Source of the DNA: Sinomonas atrocyanea
GTDB taxonomy: Bacteria > Actinomycetota > Actinomycetes > Actinomycetales > Micrococcaceae
Length of the DNA stretch: 64,000 bases
Assembly (NCBI RefSeq): GCF_001577305.1
Contig: NZ_CP014518.1
Coordinates: 186,001-250,000 of the forward strand
Reading direction: 5' to 3'
A model generated the notes under the pieces. It worked only from the letters and a program-made list of their open reading frames with translations, did no database searches and was not told the DNA's origin. A program made the position numbers and the translations under genes. This document shows positions 1 through 6,529 of this stretch, in pieces. Positions within the stretch are counted from its first letter, which is position 1. Each line of letters starts with the position of its first letter.

Positions 1-266
1 GCGGGGGGACGCTGCCCCGGCCGTCGGAGGGGCTGCGGCTCGAGGGCCACGGCACCCGCCTGACGAGCCTCCGGCGGGTCGGCGGAGCGCTGGAGGCCAG
101 GCTCGTGCTCTTCGCGGACGAGCCGGAGGACGCGGTCCTCTCGGGGACCTTCTGCCGCGCCGCCACCGTCGACCTGACGGGAGCGGTGCTCGAGGACACG
201 GCCGCCGAGGGGCGCCTCGCGCTCCGTCTGCAGCCCTGGGAGATCCGGACCGTGCGGCTCTCCTGA
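1..266 (+). CDS. C-terminal end of a glycoside hydrolase, probably alpha-mannosidase-like (GH38)
   Basis: An open frame enters from the left edge and stops with TGA at 264-266; 87 codons are visible. The translated tail is a beta-rich segment ending in LQPWEIRTVRLS. An 'L.PWEIRT..L' ending is typical of the C-terminal beta-sandwich of GH38 alpha-mannosidases, and that is the only basis for the family call. No catalytic part is in the window, so substrate and localisation cannot be judged. The gene is convergent with the exonuclease gene that follows. It could be another large glycosidase with a similar C-terminal sandwich. Confidence 0.6.
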   Translation, partial: GGTLPRPSEGLRLEGHGTRLTSLRRVGGALEARLVLFADEPEDAVLSGTFCRAATVDLTGAVLEDTAAEGRLALRLQPWEIRTVRLS

Positions 267-285
267 AGGACGTCTCTCCCGCCGG

Positions 286-1224
286 TCACCCGTGCCGGTC
301 GAGCGCCGCGAGCAGGCGCTTGACCGAGCCGCCGAGGTTCCACGCGGCGGCGAGCCCCTCGAGCTCGCGGCGGGGGCCGCCGTCGACCGCGCGGAGCCGC
401 GCCGCGGCGGCGTCGAGCGTGGGGAGGTCGAGGTCGCGGACCACGTTCACCACCGCGGGCGCCACGTCCAGGTAGTCCGCGGCGGCGGCGAGCTTGGCCC
501 GCATCGGGGCGGGCAGCCCGCTGGCCGGGTCCTCCGCCGCCTCGAGGAGGCCCTCGAGCGTGCCGAAGCGGGCGAGCAGGGTCGCGGCGGACTTCTCGCC
601 GATGCCCGCCACGCCGGGCAGCCCGTCCGAGGCGTCGCCGCGCAGCACCGCGTAGTCGGCGTACTGCTCGGGCAGCACGCGGTACTTGTCCACCACCACG
701 GCGTCGGTGACGGTCTCGAGGTTCTTCATGCCGCGGGCGGTATAGACGACGCGCACGCCGCGGGCGTCGCTGACCACCTGGAAGAGGTCGCGGTCGCCGG
801 TCACCACGTCCACGGGCAGTTCGGCGCGCGCGGCGTAGGTGCCGATGACGTCGTCCGCCTCGTGCTCGGGGGCACCGACGACGGCGATCCCGGCGAGGCC
901 CAGCACGTGGCGGATCAGCGGGACCTGGGCGACGAGCCCCGCGGGGACCGTCTCGACGTCGGGGCCGTCCGCGACCTGCCGCTCCACGCGGTGGGCCTTG
1001 TAGGAGGGGATGAGGTCGACGCGCCACTGGGGGCGCCAGTCGTCGTCCCAACACGCCACGAGGTGCGTGGCGCCGAAGTCCGCGGTGAGCCGGGCGATCA
1101 TGTCCAGCAGGCCCCGGACGGCATTGACCGGCGTCCCGTCCTCCCGCCTGATCGTCTCGGGCACGCCGTGGAAGGCACGGAAGTACAGCGAGGCGGTGTC
1201 GAGGAGCATCAGGCGCTCGGTCAT
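286..1224 (-). CDS. 5'-3' exonuclease, Pol I-like FEN domain protein
   Basis: A 312-residue stand-alone relative of the N-terminal 5'-nuclease domain of DNA polymerase I. It probably removes RNA primers or flaps during replication and repair. Acidic metal-binding positions are visible in LLLDTASLYFRAF near the start, EHEADDVIGTYA in the middle and VTGDRDLFQVV further on. These are followed by the helix-hairpin-helix segment LRGDASDGLPGVAGIGEKSA typical of the family. An ATG at 1224 is chosen because AGGA lies 6 nt upstream of it. A GTG at 1239 would add five residues and has no better ribosome site. There is no polymerase domain, as expected for the actinobacterial paralogue of polA. Confidence 0.93.
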   Translation of the reverse strand: MTERLMLLDTASLYFRAFHGVPETIRREDGTPVNAVRGLLDMIARLTADFGATHLVACWDDDWRPQWRVDLIPSYKAHRVERQVADGPDVETVPAGLVAQVPLIRHVLGLAGIAVVGAPEHEADDVIGTYAARAELPVDVVTGDRDLFQVVSDARGVRVVYTARGMKNLETVTDAVVVDKYRVLPEQYADYAVLRGDASDGLPGVAGIGEKSAATLLARFGTLEGLLEAAEDPASGLPAPMRAKLAAAADYLDVAPAVVNVVRDLDLPTLDAAAARLRAVDGGPRRELEGLAAAWNLGGSVKRLLAALDRHG

Positions 1225-1434
1225 AGCCCATCCTGACACGGACGTGGCGCGGGGCGGAGTCCTGGCTAGGGTCGAAACGCCTCTGGCGGCGGACGGATAT
1301 GACTGATATTGTCATGCGACCGTCACCGCGCACCATGCGCAAGGCATGACCGGGCCAGGGCTCCAAACAGCGGAGCTGGCCCGTTTCCTTGCTCGGTGTC
1401 GGCACGCTGGATGTTCACAGAATTGAGGAGATCA

Positions 1435-1623
1435 ATGGCGATCACCGTGGAATCACCGTCAGCCTCGGGGGGTCGGCCCGCAACGGCGCGACATCAGAAG
1501 GCCCCGGACCTCGGACGTCGAGAAGAGCAGGCGCTCCACGCCCTGGTCAAGGCGGGGATGAGCACGCAGACGGCTATGGAGCAGATCGTGCGCCTCGCCG
1601 CCGGAGACATCTGGTCGGGCTGA
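1435..1623 (+). CDS. Small hypothetical protein, 62 aa
   Basis: A short ORF starting MAITVESPSAS, preceded by GAGGAG 5 nt upstream of the ATG, which is a good ribosome site. The second half, roughly residues 27-58, has the pattern of an amphipathic helical segment: LGRREEQALHALVKAGMS, followed by a second helix. No family is recognised. An upstream in-frame start at 1309 exists, but that extension has no ribosome site and an unusual amino-acid make-up. The protein stands alone between the exonuclease promoter region and the convergent HAD gene. The ribosome site and compact fold-like pattern favour a real gene, but the function is unknown. Confidence 0.55.
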   Translation: MAITVESPSASGGRPATARHQKAPDLGRREEQALHALVKAGMSTQTAMEQIVRLAAGDIWSG

Positions 1624-1684
1624 GTCGACGAGCCACGCGCCCTGCTGCCTGAGCGGGAGCGCCGCGGCGCTACGAGAGCCGCGC

Positions 1685-2371
1685 CTACTCTGCCGCGGAG
1701 AGCCCGCGCCCGATCAGGCTGCCCCCGAACCCGACCAGGAGCTCGCGGGGCGAGGCGAAGACCTCGGCCGCGCCCGCCTCCTCGAGTTCGGCGGCGCTGT
1801 ACCCGCCGCACGCGAGCCCGATGGTCGGGATGCCCAGCGCTGAAGAGGCCTGCACGTCCCAGACGGCGTCGCCCACGAACACGACCTCGGATGCCTCCAG
1901 CCCTCCGGCCCTGAGCGCCGCCTCGAGGATGTCCGGCGCGGGCTTGGGCTCGTCCGCATCGGCCGAGCTGGTCGCCGCGTCCACCGACCCCTCGGCGTCC
2001 ACCACCGAGCGCAGCACGGAGAGGTCCTGCTCGCGGGCCGAGGACGCCAGGACCACGGACAGGCCCGCCTCCTTGCAGCGCCCCAGCAGGTCGCGGGCCC
2101 CGTCGAAGGGCCGCAGGTGGGGCCAGAACGTGGAGAACACCGCCGCATGGGTGTCCAGGATCTCGCTGTCCTGCGACGCGTCCCGCTCCGGCCCGAGCAG
2201 GCGCTCCACGATCTTCTGCCCGCCCATCCCCACGAGGCGGTGGATCTCGTTCATCCGCACGTCGTGCCCGAAGCGGCGGAACCCGTGCCACCAGGCGAGC
2301 GTATGGAAATAGGTCGAGTCCACGAGGGTGCCGTCCACGTCGAAGAGGACGCCGCGAAGCGAGGTAGCCAT
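1685..2371 (-). CDS. HAD-superfamily phosphatase (phosphoglycolate phosphatase-like)
   Basis: 228 residues with all four HAD motifs: motif I FDVDGTL at residues 9-15 with the nucleophilic Asp, motif II around ASSAREQ, the motif III Lys in DEPKPAPDIL, and motif IV FVGDAVWDVQAS. A helical cap sits between motifs I and II, as in the PGP/beta-phosphoglucomutase branch (subclass I cap). The substrate is not predictable beyond a small phosphorylated metabolite. The ATG at 2371 has a GGAAGGG-like site just upstream. A near-consensus TAGGGA also lies 6 nt upstream of it. The gene is divergent from the DUF72 gene with only 52 bp between the two starts. Confidence 0.9.
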   Translation of the reverse strand: MATSLRGVLFDVDGTLVDSTYFHTLAWWHGFRRFGHDVRMNEIHRLVGMGGQKIVERLLGPERDASQDSEILDTHAAVFSTFWPHLRPFDGARDLLGRCKEAGLSVVLASSAREQDLSVLRSVVDAEGSVDAATSSADADEPKPAPDILEAALRAGGLEASEVVFVGDAVWDVQASSALGIPTIGLACGGYSAAELEEAGAAEVFASPRELLVGFGGSLIGRGLSAAE

Positions 2372-2410
2372 GGCCCTTCCCTACCCCCGGCGGCCCCCGG
2401 CCAATCTGGC

Positions 2411-2416
2411 TAGGCT
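2411..2416 (+). promoter_or_regulatory. -10 hexamer of a probable leaderless promoter (DUF72 gene)
   Basis: TAGGCT ends 7 nt before the ATG at 2424 and no Shine-Dalgarno sequence is present. This fits the TANNNT-N6/7-start arrangement repeated across this window. Confidence 0.5.
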
Positions 2417-2423
2417 CGGAACC

Positions 2424-3149
2424 ATGGGCTGGCACATCGGCACGTCGGGCTGGAGCTACGACCACTGGGAGCACGCCCTCTACCCGCCGCGCACCCGCCC
2501 CTGGGACCGCCTCGGCATCTACTCCGCGGCGTTCTCCACCGTGGAGCTCAACGCCAGCTTCTACCGCTGGCCGCGCACGACGGCGTTCGCCAGCTGGCGC
2601 CGTCGGCTCCCCGAAGGCTTCCTCCTCTCGGTCAAGGCCCCGCGCGGGCTGACCCATGCCAAGCGCCTCTACGCGCCCGAGGCCTGGGCCGGGCGCATCG
2701 CGGACTCATGGCACGAGCTGGGGCCGCGCCGGGCCGTGCTGCTAGTCCAGCTCTCGCCCCACCACGCCCGGGACGACGCCCGGCTGGACTGGTTCCTCGG
2801 CACCCTGCCGCCCTGGATCCGCACCGCGGTCGAGTTCCGCCACCCGAGCTGGCACGACCCGGGCGTCTTCGACATCCTCCGCCGGCACGGCGCGGCGTAC
2901 TGCGTCATGAGCGGCGCCGGCCTGCCGTGCATCCTCGAGGCGACGGCCCCGCACGTCTACGTGCGCCTGCACGGCCCCGACCACGGGCACCTCTACGCCG
3001 GCTCGTACTCCGACGCTGACCTGGGCTGGTGGGCCGGCCGCATCCGGGAGTGGGACGCCGCAGGACACGAGGTGTTCGCCTACTTCAACAACGACGGCGG
3101 CGGGAACGCCGTGCGCAACGCCTTCACCCTGCGCTCGCTGCTGGGCTGA
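2424..3149 (+). CDS. DUF72 (YecE-like) TIM-barrel protein
   Basis: 241 residues beginning MGWHIGTSGWSYDHW, the N-terminal signature of DUF72 proteins (G-T-S-G-[WF]-x-Y). Other family marks are VELNASFYRWP and, towards the C-terminus, the pair VYVRLHGPDH and HEVFAYFNND followed by AVRNA. The fold is a TIM barrel. The biochemical role of the family is still unclear; links to metal-dependent nucleotide or carbohydrate chemistry have been suggested. The ATG at 2424 is preferred over the upstream in-frame start at 2328, which would overlap the divergent HAD gene and add 32 residues unlike the family. There is no ribosome site, but TAGGCT at the -10 position suggests a leaderless message. Confidence 0.92.
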   Translation: MGWHIGTSGWSYDHWEHALYPPRTRPWDRLGIYSAAFSTVELNASFYRWPRTTAFASWRRRLPEGFLLSVKAPRGLTHAKRLYAPEAWAGRIADSWHELGPRRAVLLVQLSPHHARDDARLDWFLGTLPPWIRTAVEFRHPSWHDPGVFDILRRHGAAYCVMSGAGLPCILEATAPHVYVRLHGPDHGHLYAGSYSDADLGWWAGRIREWDAAGHEVFAYFNNDGGGNAVRNAFTLRSLLG

Positions 3150-3167
3150 ACGGACCTCCTCGACGCC

Positions 3168-3200
3168 GGTCCAATCCGCCCTCGCAGCCGCTCCGAACTA
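3168..3200 (+). promoter_or_regulatory. Predicted SigK-type promoter of the fasciclin gene
   Basis: GGTCCAATCCG at 3168-3178 and CTCCGAACTA at 3191-3200 recur with identical sequence and identical spacing upstream of the DUF4383 gene (5585-5617). Between CCAATCC and CCGAAC there are 15 nt in both. The boxes resemble the M. tuberculosis SigK promoter as I recall it (CCATCC...CCGAAT). With sigK itself a few hundred bases downstream, this is read as the SigK-dependent promoter. Confidence 0.8.
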
Positions 3201-3251
3201 CAGGTGCACGCCACCTTCGACGGCATGCCAACCTCGAACAGGAGTGAAGCC

Positions 3252-3959
3252 ATGAAGACCACCCATCGCACCCCCGCCGTTGTGGGCCTCGCCGCGCTCG
3301 CCGCGGTCTCCGCGCTCAGCCTCTCCGCCTGCGGCGGGTCGACGGCGGCGGCCGGCGGCTCGTCGTCGTCCGCACCCGCCAGCGCCGCGGCTGGCATGAC
3401 GACGCCGAGCGCGAGCGGCATGAGCAGCCCGATGGCCTCGGGCAGCATGAGCGCCGACCCGGCCGCGAACCTCGTGGGCGCCGGCTGCGCCGACTACGCG
3501 AAGGCCAATCCCTCCGGGCCAGGGTCGGTCCAGGGGATGAGCGCCGACCCGGTCGCCGTCGCCGCGTCCAACAACCCGCTCCTGACCACCCTCACCTCGG
3601 CGGTCTCGGGCAAGCTCAACCCCAAGGTCAACCTGGTCGACACCCTCGACTCGAGCCAGTTCACGGTGTTCGCCCCGGTGGACAGCGCGTTCGCGAAGAT
3701 CGACCCGGCCACCATCAACTCGCTCAAGACCGACGACGCGACGCTGAAGAAGATCCTCACCTACCACGTGGTCCCGGGCCAGATCGAGCCTGACTCGATC
3801 GCCGGCACCCACAAGACGGTCGAGGGCCAGGACGTCACCGTCACCGGTTCGGGGAACAGCCTCAAGGTCAACGGCGCCAACGTGGTCTGCGGCGGCGTGC
3901 ACACGGCCAACGCCACCGTGTACCTCGTCGACTCCGTGCTGATGCCCCCGGCGAAGTAG
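3252..3959 (+). CDS. Fasciclin-domain lipoprotein (MPT70/MPT83-like)
   Basis: 235 residues. The first 22 are a lipoprotein signal peptide ending in the lipobox LSAC, so it should be anchored to the outer face of the membrane. A low-complexity Ala/Ser/Met linker follows to about residue 75, then one fasciclin (FAS1) domain from about residue 100 to the end, with the H-box-like TVFAPVDSAFAKID and the YHVVPG motif. The start at 3252 is set by the signal peptide and GGAG 7 nt upstream. In M. tuberculosis the fasciclin proteins MPT70 and MPT83 are the main SigK/RskA targets. Here the gene lies directly upstream of sigK-rskA under a SigK-like promoter, so the same regulatory pairing is inferred. 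A role in adhesion or envelope stress is likely but unproven. Confidence 0.93.
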   Translation: MKTTHRTPAVVGLAALAAVSALSLSACGGSTAAAGGSSSSAPASAAAGMTTPSASGMSSPMASGSMSADPAANLVGAGCADYAKANPSGPGSVQGMSADPVAVAASNNPLLTTLTSAVSGKLNPKVNLVDTLDSSQFTVFAPVDSAFAKIDPATINSLKTDDATLKKILTYHVVPGQIEPDSIAGTHKTVEGQDVTVTGSGNSLKVNGANVVCGGVHTANATVYLVDSVLMPPAK

Positions 3960-3975
3960 CACACCAGAACAGCCA

Positions 3976-4018
3976 CCGACGGCGGGCCGGGCGTGCTGGT
4001 TGCCCGGCCCGCCGTCGG
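3976..4018 (+). terminator. Strong hairpin between the fasciclin gene and sigK
   Basis: CCGACGGCGGGCCGGGC at 3976-3992 pairs perfectly over 17 bp with 4002-4018 around a 9-nt loop. There is no T-tract. It lies 17 nt after the fasciclin stop and would end that message or limit read-through into sigK. Confidence 0.75.
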
Positions 4019-4054
4019 CGCGCGGCCCCACAGCTGCAGGAGGTGAGGAAGGGC

Positions 4055-4656
4055 ATGGCTCTTCGTGAGACAGTGGTCTACATGCCGGACCACTACGCCG
4101 GGGCGCCCGCCCCGGACCTCGACGACCTCATGGACTGCGTGGCGCGCGGGACCAGGCGGCCTTCGGCCAGCTCTACGACGCCCTCGCCCCGCTCGTCCAT
4201 GGCCTCGTGCTGCGCGTGGTCCGCGACCCCGCCCAGGCCGAGGAGGTCACCCAGGAGGTGTTCCTCGAGGTCTGGCAGCAGGCCAAGAGGTTCGACGCCG
4301 ACCGCGGCCGCGCCCGCGCCTGGATCACCGTCATGGCGCACCGCCGGGCCGTGGACCGCGTCCGCGCCGCCCAGGCCGCGGCGGACCGGGACCTGCGGCA
4401 GGGCATCAAGGAATTCCAGGAGAGCTACGACGACGTCGAGCACCGCGTCGAGGTGGCCCTCGAGAGCGACCGGGTCAACCGGGCCCTCGAATCCCTGACC
4501 GAGGTGCAGAAGCAGGCGATCCGGCTCGCCTACTACGGCGGCTACACCTACGGGGAAGTCGCCACCGCCCTGGGGCTTCCCCTGGGCACCGTGAAGACCA
4601 GAATCCGCGACGGAATGATCCGCCTGAGAGACGTGTTGGGAGTGAGCCATGGATGA
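4055..4656 (+). pseudogene. sigK: ECF sigma factor SigK, with an apparent 1-nt frame break
   Basis: The ATG at 4055 has AGGA upstream and opens a frame ending ...DLDDLMDCVARG at 4150. The sigma-70 region 2 homology then continues in another frame from 4150 (DQAAFGQLYDALAPLVHG...) to the TGA at 4654-4656. One extra G in the GGG run at 4148-4150 would join the two into a normal ECF sigma factor of about 200 residues. Region 2 is seen in EEVTQEVFLEVWQQAKRFD and ARAWITVMAHRRAVDRVR. Region 4 is seen in EVQKQAIRLAYYGGYTYGEV with the helix-turn-helix ALGLPLGTVKTRIRDGM. It overlaps rskA by 8 nt. It may be a real null allele, a sequencing error, or start internally at 4207, but that last option would lack region 2.1. 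Confidence 0.85.
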
Positions 4657-5545
4657 TCAGCTGCACCTGCTGACCGGTGCCTACGCCCTCAACGCGCTCG
4701 ACGACGAGGAGCGCCGCCGCTTCGAGCACACCCTCGGCTTCGGCGACGAGACGGCCGAGGAGGCGCGCGAGCTCGCCGAGACCGCGGCCCTGCTCGCCGC
4801 GGGCACGACCCCCGTCGCGCCGCCGCCGGACCTCAAGGCCCGCCTCATGGCGCAGATCGCTGTCACGCCGCAGCTCGACGCCGTCGAGGAGCCCCGCCCC
4901 GCCGCCCGCGACGCGGGGTCAGCTCCCGCAGACGCGGGGTCACGTCCCAGCGTCGCGGGGTCACGTCCCAGCGTCGCGGGGTCACGTCCCTACACCCCGG
5001 CGCCCCCCGCCGAGGCGACGGTGGCCGACCTCGGCGAGCACCGCCGTCGTGCGCTGCGCCTTCCCGTCTCCACCCGGTGGCTCGCTGCCGCGGCGGCTGC
5101 ACTCCTCGTGGTGGCCGGCGTGAGCGGCGCGTGGGCCATCCGTGCCCAGCAGCAGCGCGACGATGCCCTCCGGCAGCTCGCCCTCGCCGCGGACGCGCCC
5201 GGAACGGTGATGGGGCGGATCCTCGCCGCCCCGGATGCCAAGGTCCAACAGGTCAGCGTGCCCGGCGGCGGGACCCTGGTCCTCGCCCACTCACGGCAGG
5301 ACGCGGTGGCCGGCGTGGTGACGCTGGGCCTGCCGCAGCCCGCCCAGGGGCATGTCTACGAGCTGTGGCTCGGCGACGCGTCCGGCACGATGAAGCCCGC
5401 GGGCCTCGTGAAGGGCACCGGGTCCACGTGGAACGAGCTGCCCGGCGGTATCGGATCCTCGACGGTCCTCGGCGTGACGGTCGAGCCGGCGGGCGGATCG
5501 AAGCAGCCCACCACCGCGCCGATCGTCGTCCAGCAGTTCTCGTAG
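4649..5545 (+). CDS. rskA: Anti-sigma-K factor RskA
   Basis: 298 residues. The N-terminus (about 1-75) is a helical anti-sigma domain starting MDDQLHLLTGAYALNALDDEE that should bind SigK in the cytoplasm. A Pro/Ala/Ser-rich linker (75-140) includes four copies of a 7-residue repeat. One membrane helix follows at about 143-164. The outside part is the RskA domain with QGHVYELWLGDASGTMKPAG and a conserved Gln-Phe near the end. Regulated proteolysis of the outer and membrane parts normally frees the sigma factor. The start overlaps the sigK stop by 8 nt, implying coupled translation. Together with the fasciclin lipoprotein it reproduces the mycobacterial SigK regulon. Confidence 0.93.
   Translation: MDDQLHLLTGAYALNALDDEERRRFEHTLGFGDETAEEARELAETAALLAAGTTPVAPPPDLKARLMAQIAVTPQLDAVEEPRPAARDAGSAPADAGSRPSVAGSRPSVAGSRPYTPAPPAEATVADLGEHRRRALRLPVSTRWLAAAAAALLVVAGVSGAWAIRAQQQRDDALRQLALAADAPGTVMGRILAAPDAKVQQVSVPGGGTLVLAHSRQDAVAGVVTLGLPQPAQGHVYELWLGDASGTMKPAGLVKGTGSTWNELPGGIGSSTVLGVTVEPAGGSKQPTTAPIVVQQFS
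4913..4996 (+). repeat. Four tandem copies of a 21-bp unit inside rskA
   Basis: GCGGGGTCACGTCCCAGCGTC and variants begin at 4913, 4934, 4955 and 4976, a period of exactly 21 bp. The repeat is in frame and encodes AGSRPSV-like units in the linker before the membrane helix. Copies two to four are almost identical. Copy number could vary between strains without breaking the frame. Confidence 0.9.
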
Positions 5546-5584
5546 CCTCCTCGGCGACCCCCTTCCGGAGGGCTCGCGCAGATT

Positions 5585-5617
5585 GGTCCAATCCGTCTGC
5601 GCGGGCCCTCCGAACTA
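5585..5617 (+). promoter_or_regulatory. Second predicted SigK-type promoter (DUF4383 gene)
   Basis: GGTCCAATCCG at 5585-5595 and CTCCGAACTA at 5608-5617 match the fasciclin promoter base for base in both boxes, with the same spacing. The spacer sequences differ, which points to functional conservation rather than a recent copy of the whole region. The start codon is 65 nt downstream. Confidence 0.8.
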
Positions 5618-5681
5618 TTGGTGCGGGAACACCGCACCGGCGCGTCAGACGGCACGCCGGGGACCTTCACAAGGAGACACC

Positions 5682-6137
5682 ATGTCCACCTCAGTCCTCT
5701 CGAACCGCCGCACCGCAGTCCAGGTCGCCGCGACCGTCGTCGGTGCCGTCTTCCTCCTCGTCGGGGTGCTCGGCTTCATCCCCGGCATCACCTCCGGCTC
5801 GGGCCTCGGCTTCGCGGGCCACCATTCGGACGCGTACCTGCTCGGCCTGTTCCAGGTCTCGGTGCTCCACAACGTGGTCCACCTGCTCTTCGGCATCGCC
5901 GGCCTCGCGCTCGCCCGCTCGGCGGCGGGCTCCAAGGGCTTCCTCGTCTGGGGCGGCGCGATCTACCTCGTCCTGTTCGTCTACGGCCTCGTGTTCGGCG
6001 GCGAGTCGGCCGGCAACTTCGTCCCGCTCAACGCCGCGGACAACGGGCTGCACCTCCTGCTCGGCGTCGGCATGCTGGTGATCGGCCTGGTCCTCGGGCG
6101 CACGGCCTCCCGCCAGGCGTCGGCTGCCCGCCGCTGA
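5682..6137 (+). CDS. DUF4383 membrane protein, predicted SigK target
   Basis: 151 residues with four hydrophobic segments (about 12-35, 50-75, 82-105 and 120-140), matching the small DUF4383 integral membrane family. The start follows AAGGAG by 6 nt. The motif GLFQVSVLHNVVHLLFGIAG, with its two conserved His residues, is typical of the family, as is the later DNGLHLLLG. The function of DUF4383 is not known. The shared promoter with the fasciclin lipoprotein makes it a likely part of the same envelope-stress response. It is separated from rskA by 136 bp and probably has its own transcript. Confidence 0.88.
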   Translation: MSTSVLSNRRTAVQVAATVVGAVFLLVGVLGFIPGITSGSGLGFAGHHSDAYLLGLFQVSVLHNVVHLLFGIAGLALARSAAGSKGFLVWGGAIYLVLFVYGLVFGGESAGNFVPLNAADNGLHLLLGVGMLVIGLVLGRTASRQASAARR

Positions 6138-6193
6138 GACGGGCCGCCACAACCGTGGCGAGCCGAGAGCGCCCCGGCCGCCCGCCCCTCCGT

Positions 6194-6253
6194 CTGAAGG
6201 TCACCTCCTGAAGGTCATTGTCCTGCCTTTGACCCCCGGGAGGTGACCTTCAG
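6194..6253. repeat. Inverted repeat CTGAAGGTCACCTCC with an extra direct half-copy
   Basis: CTGAAGGTCACCTCC at 6194-6208 is the perfect reverse complement of 6239-6253. A third partial copy, CCTGAAGGTCA, sits at 6207-6217, overlapping the left arm. It could end the DUF4383 transcript or bind a regulator. The overlapping direct copy is unusual for a plain terminator. Confidence 0.6.
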
Positions 6254-6444
6254 GACGTGACGCGCCCTGGGGCGGCCCCTGCTCACCGGCCAAGTGGTCG
6301 GGCGTGGCCACACAACGGCCTTCGAAATCACGCCTCCGATGAGCTGGACGTGGACCGCTCGGTCATGTTCGGGTGCCCCCTGCGAAAGGCGAGACACGAC
6401 CGAGTTCGGGCAGCATCCGGCTCACGCGTGCTGGACGCATAGAA

Positions 6445-6476
6445 GAGGCCTCCGCCGCTGTAGCGGCGAAGGCCTC
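6445..6476 (-). terminator. Hairpin downstream of the MFS gene
   Basis: GAGGCCT-C-CGCCGC, loop TGTA, GCGGCG-A-AGGCCTC: 13 pairs with one mismatch. It lies about 55 nt past the stop of the minus-strand transporter gene and can act on both strands. Confidence 0.65.
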
Positions 6477-6529
6477 CTGTATGTACGGCTCGGTTAGCTC
6501 TGACCCGTAGTGACCGTGCAGTCCCGGTG

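Larger units (their letters stand above)
6138..6529. other. Gene-free interval with two hairpin structures
   Basis: No convincing coding frame is seen between the DUF4383 gene and the MFS gene. The interval holds an inverted repeat with an extra direct copy (6194-6253) and a terminator hairpin (6445-6476). Base composition becomes visibly lighter here, at the left edge of the betaine island. Confidence 0.6.

Noticed and set aside
4140..4160. Programmed ribosomal frameshifting in sigK
   Set aside because: The junction GCGCGGGACC has no slippery heptamer or obvious stimulatory structure, and two other genes in the window show the same one-base loss in G/C runs.
4913..4996. Regular repeats that could suggest a CRISPR array
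   Set aside because: The 21-bp units are contiguous, without spacers, and encode an in-frame peptide repeat in rskA. The same holds for the 60-bp repeats at 46141-46320.
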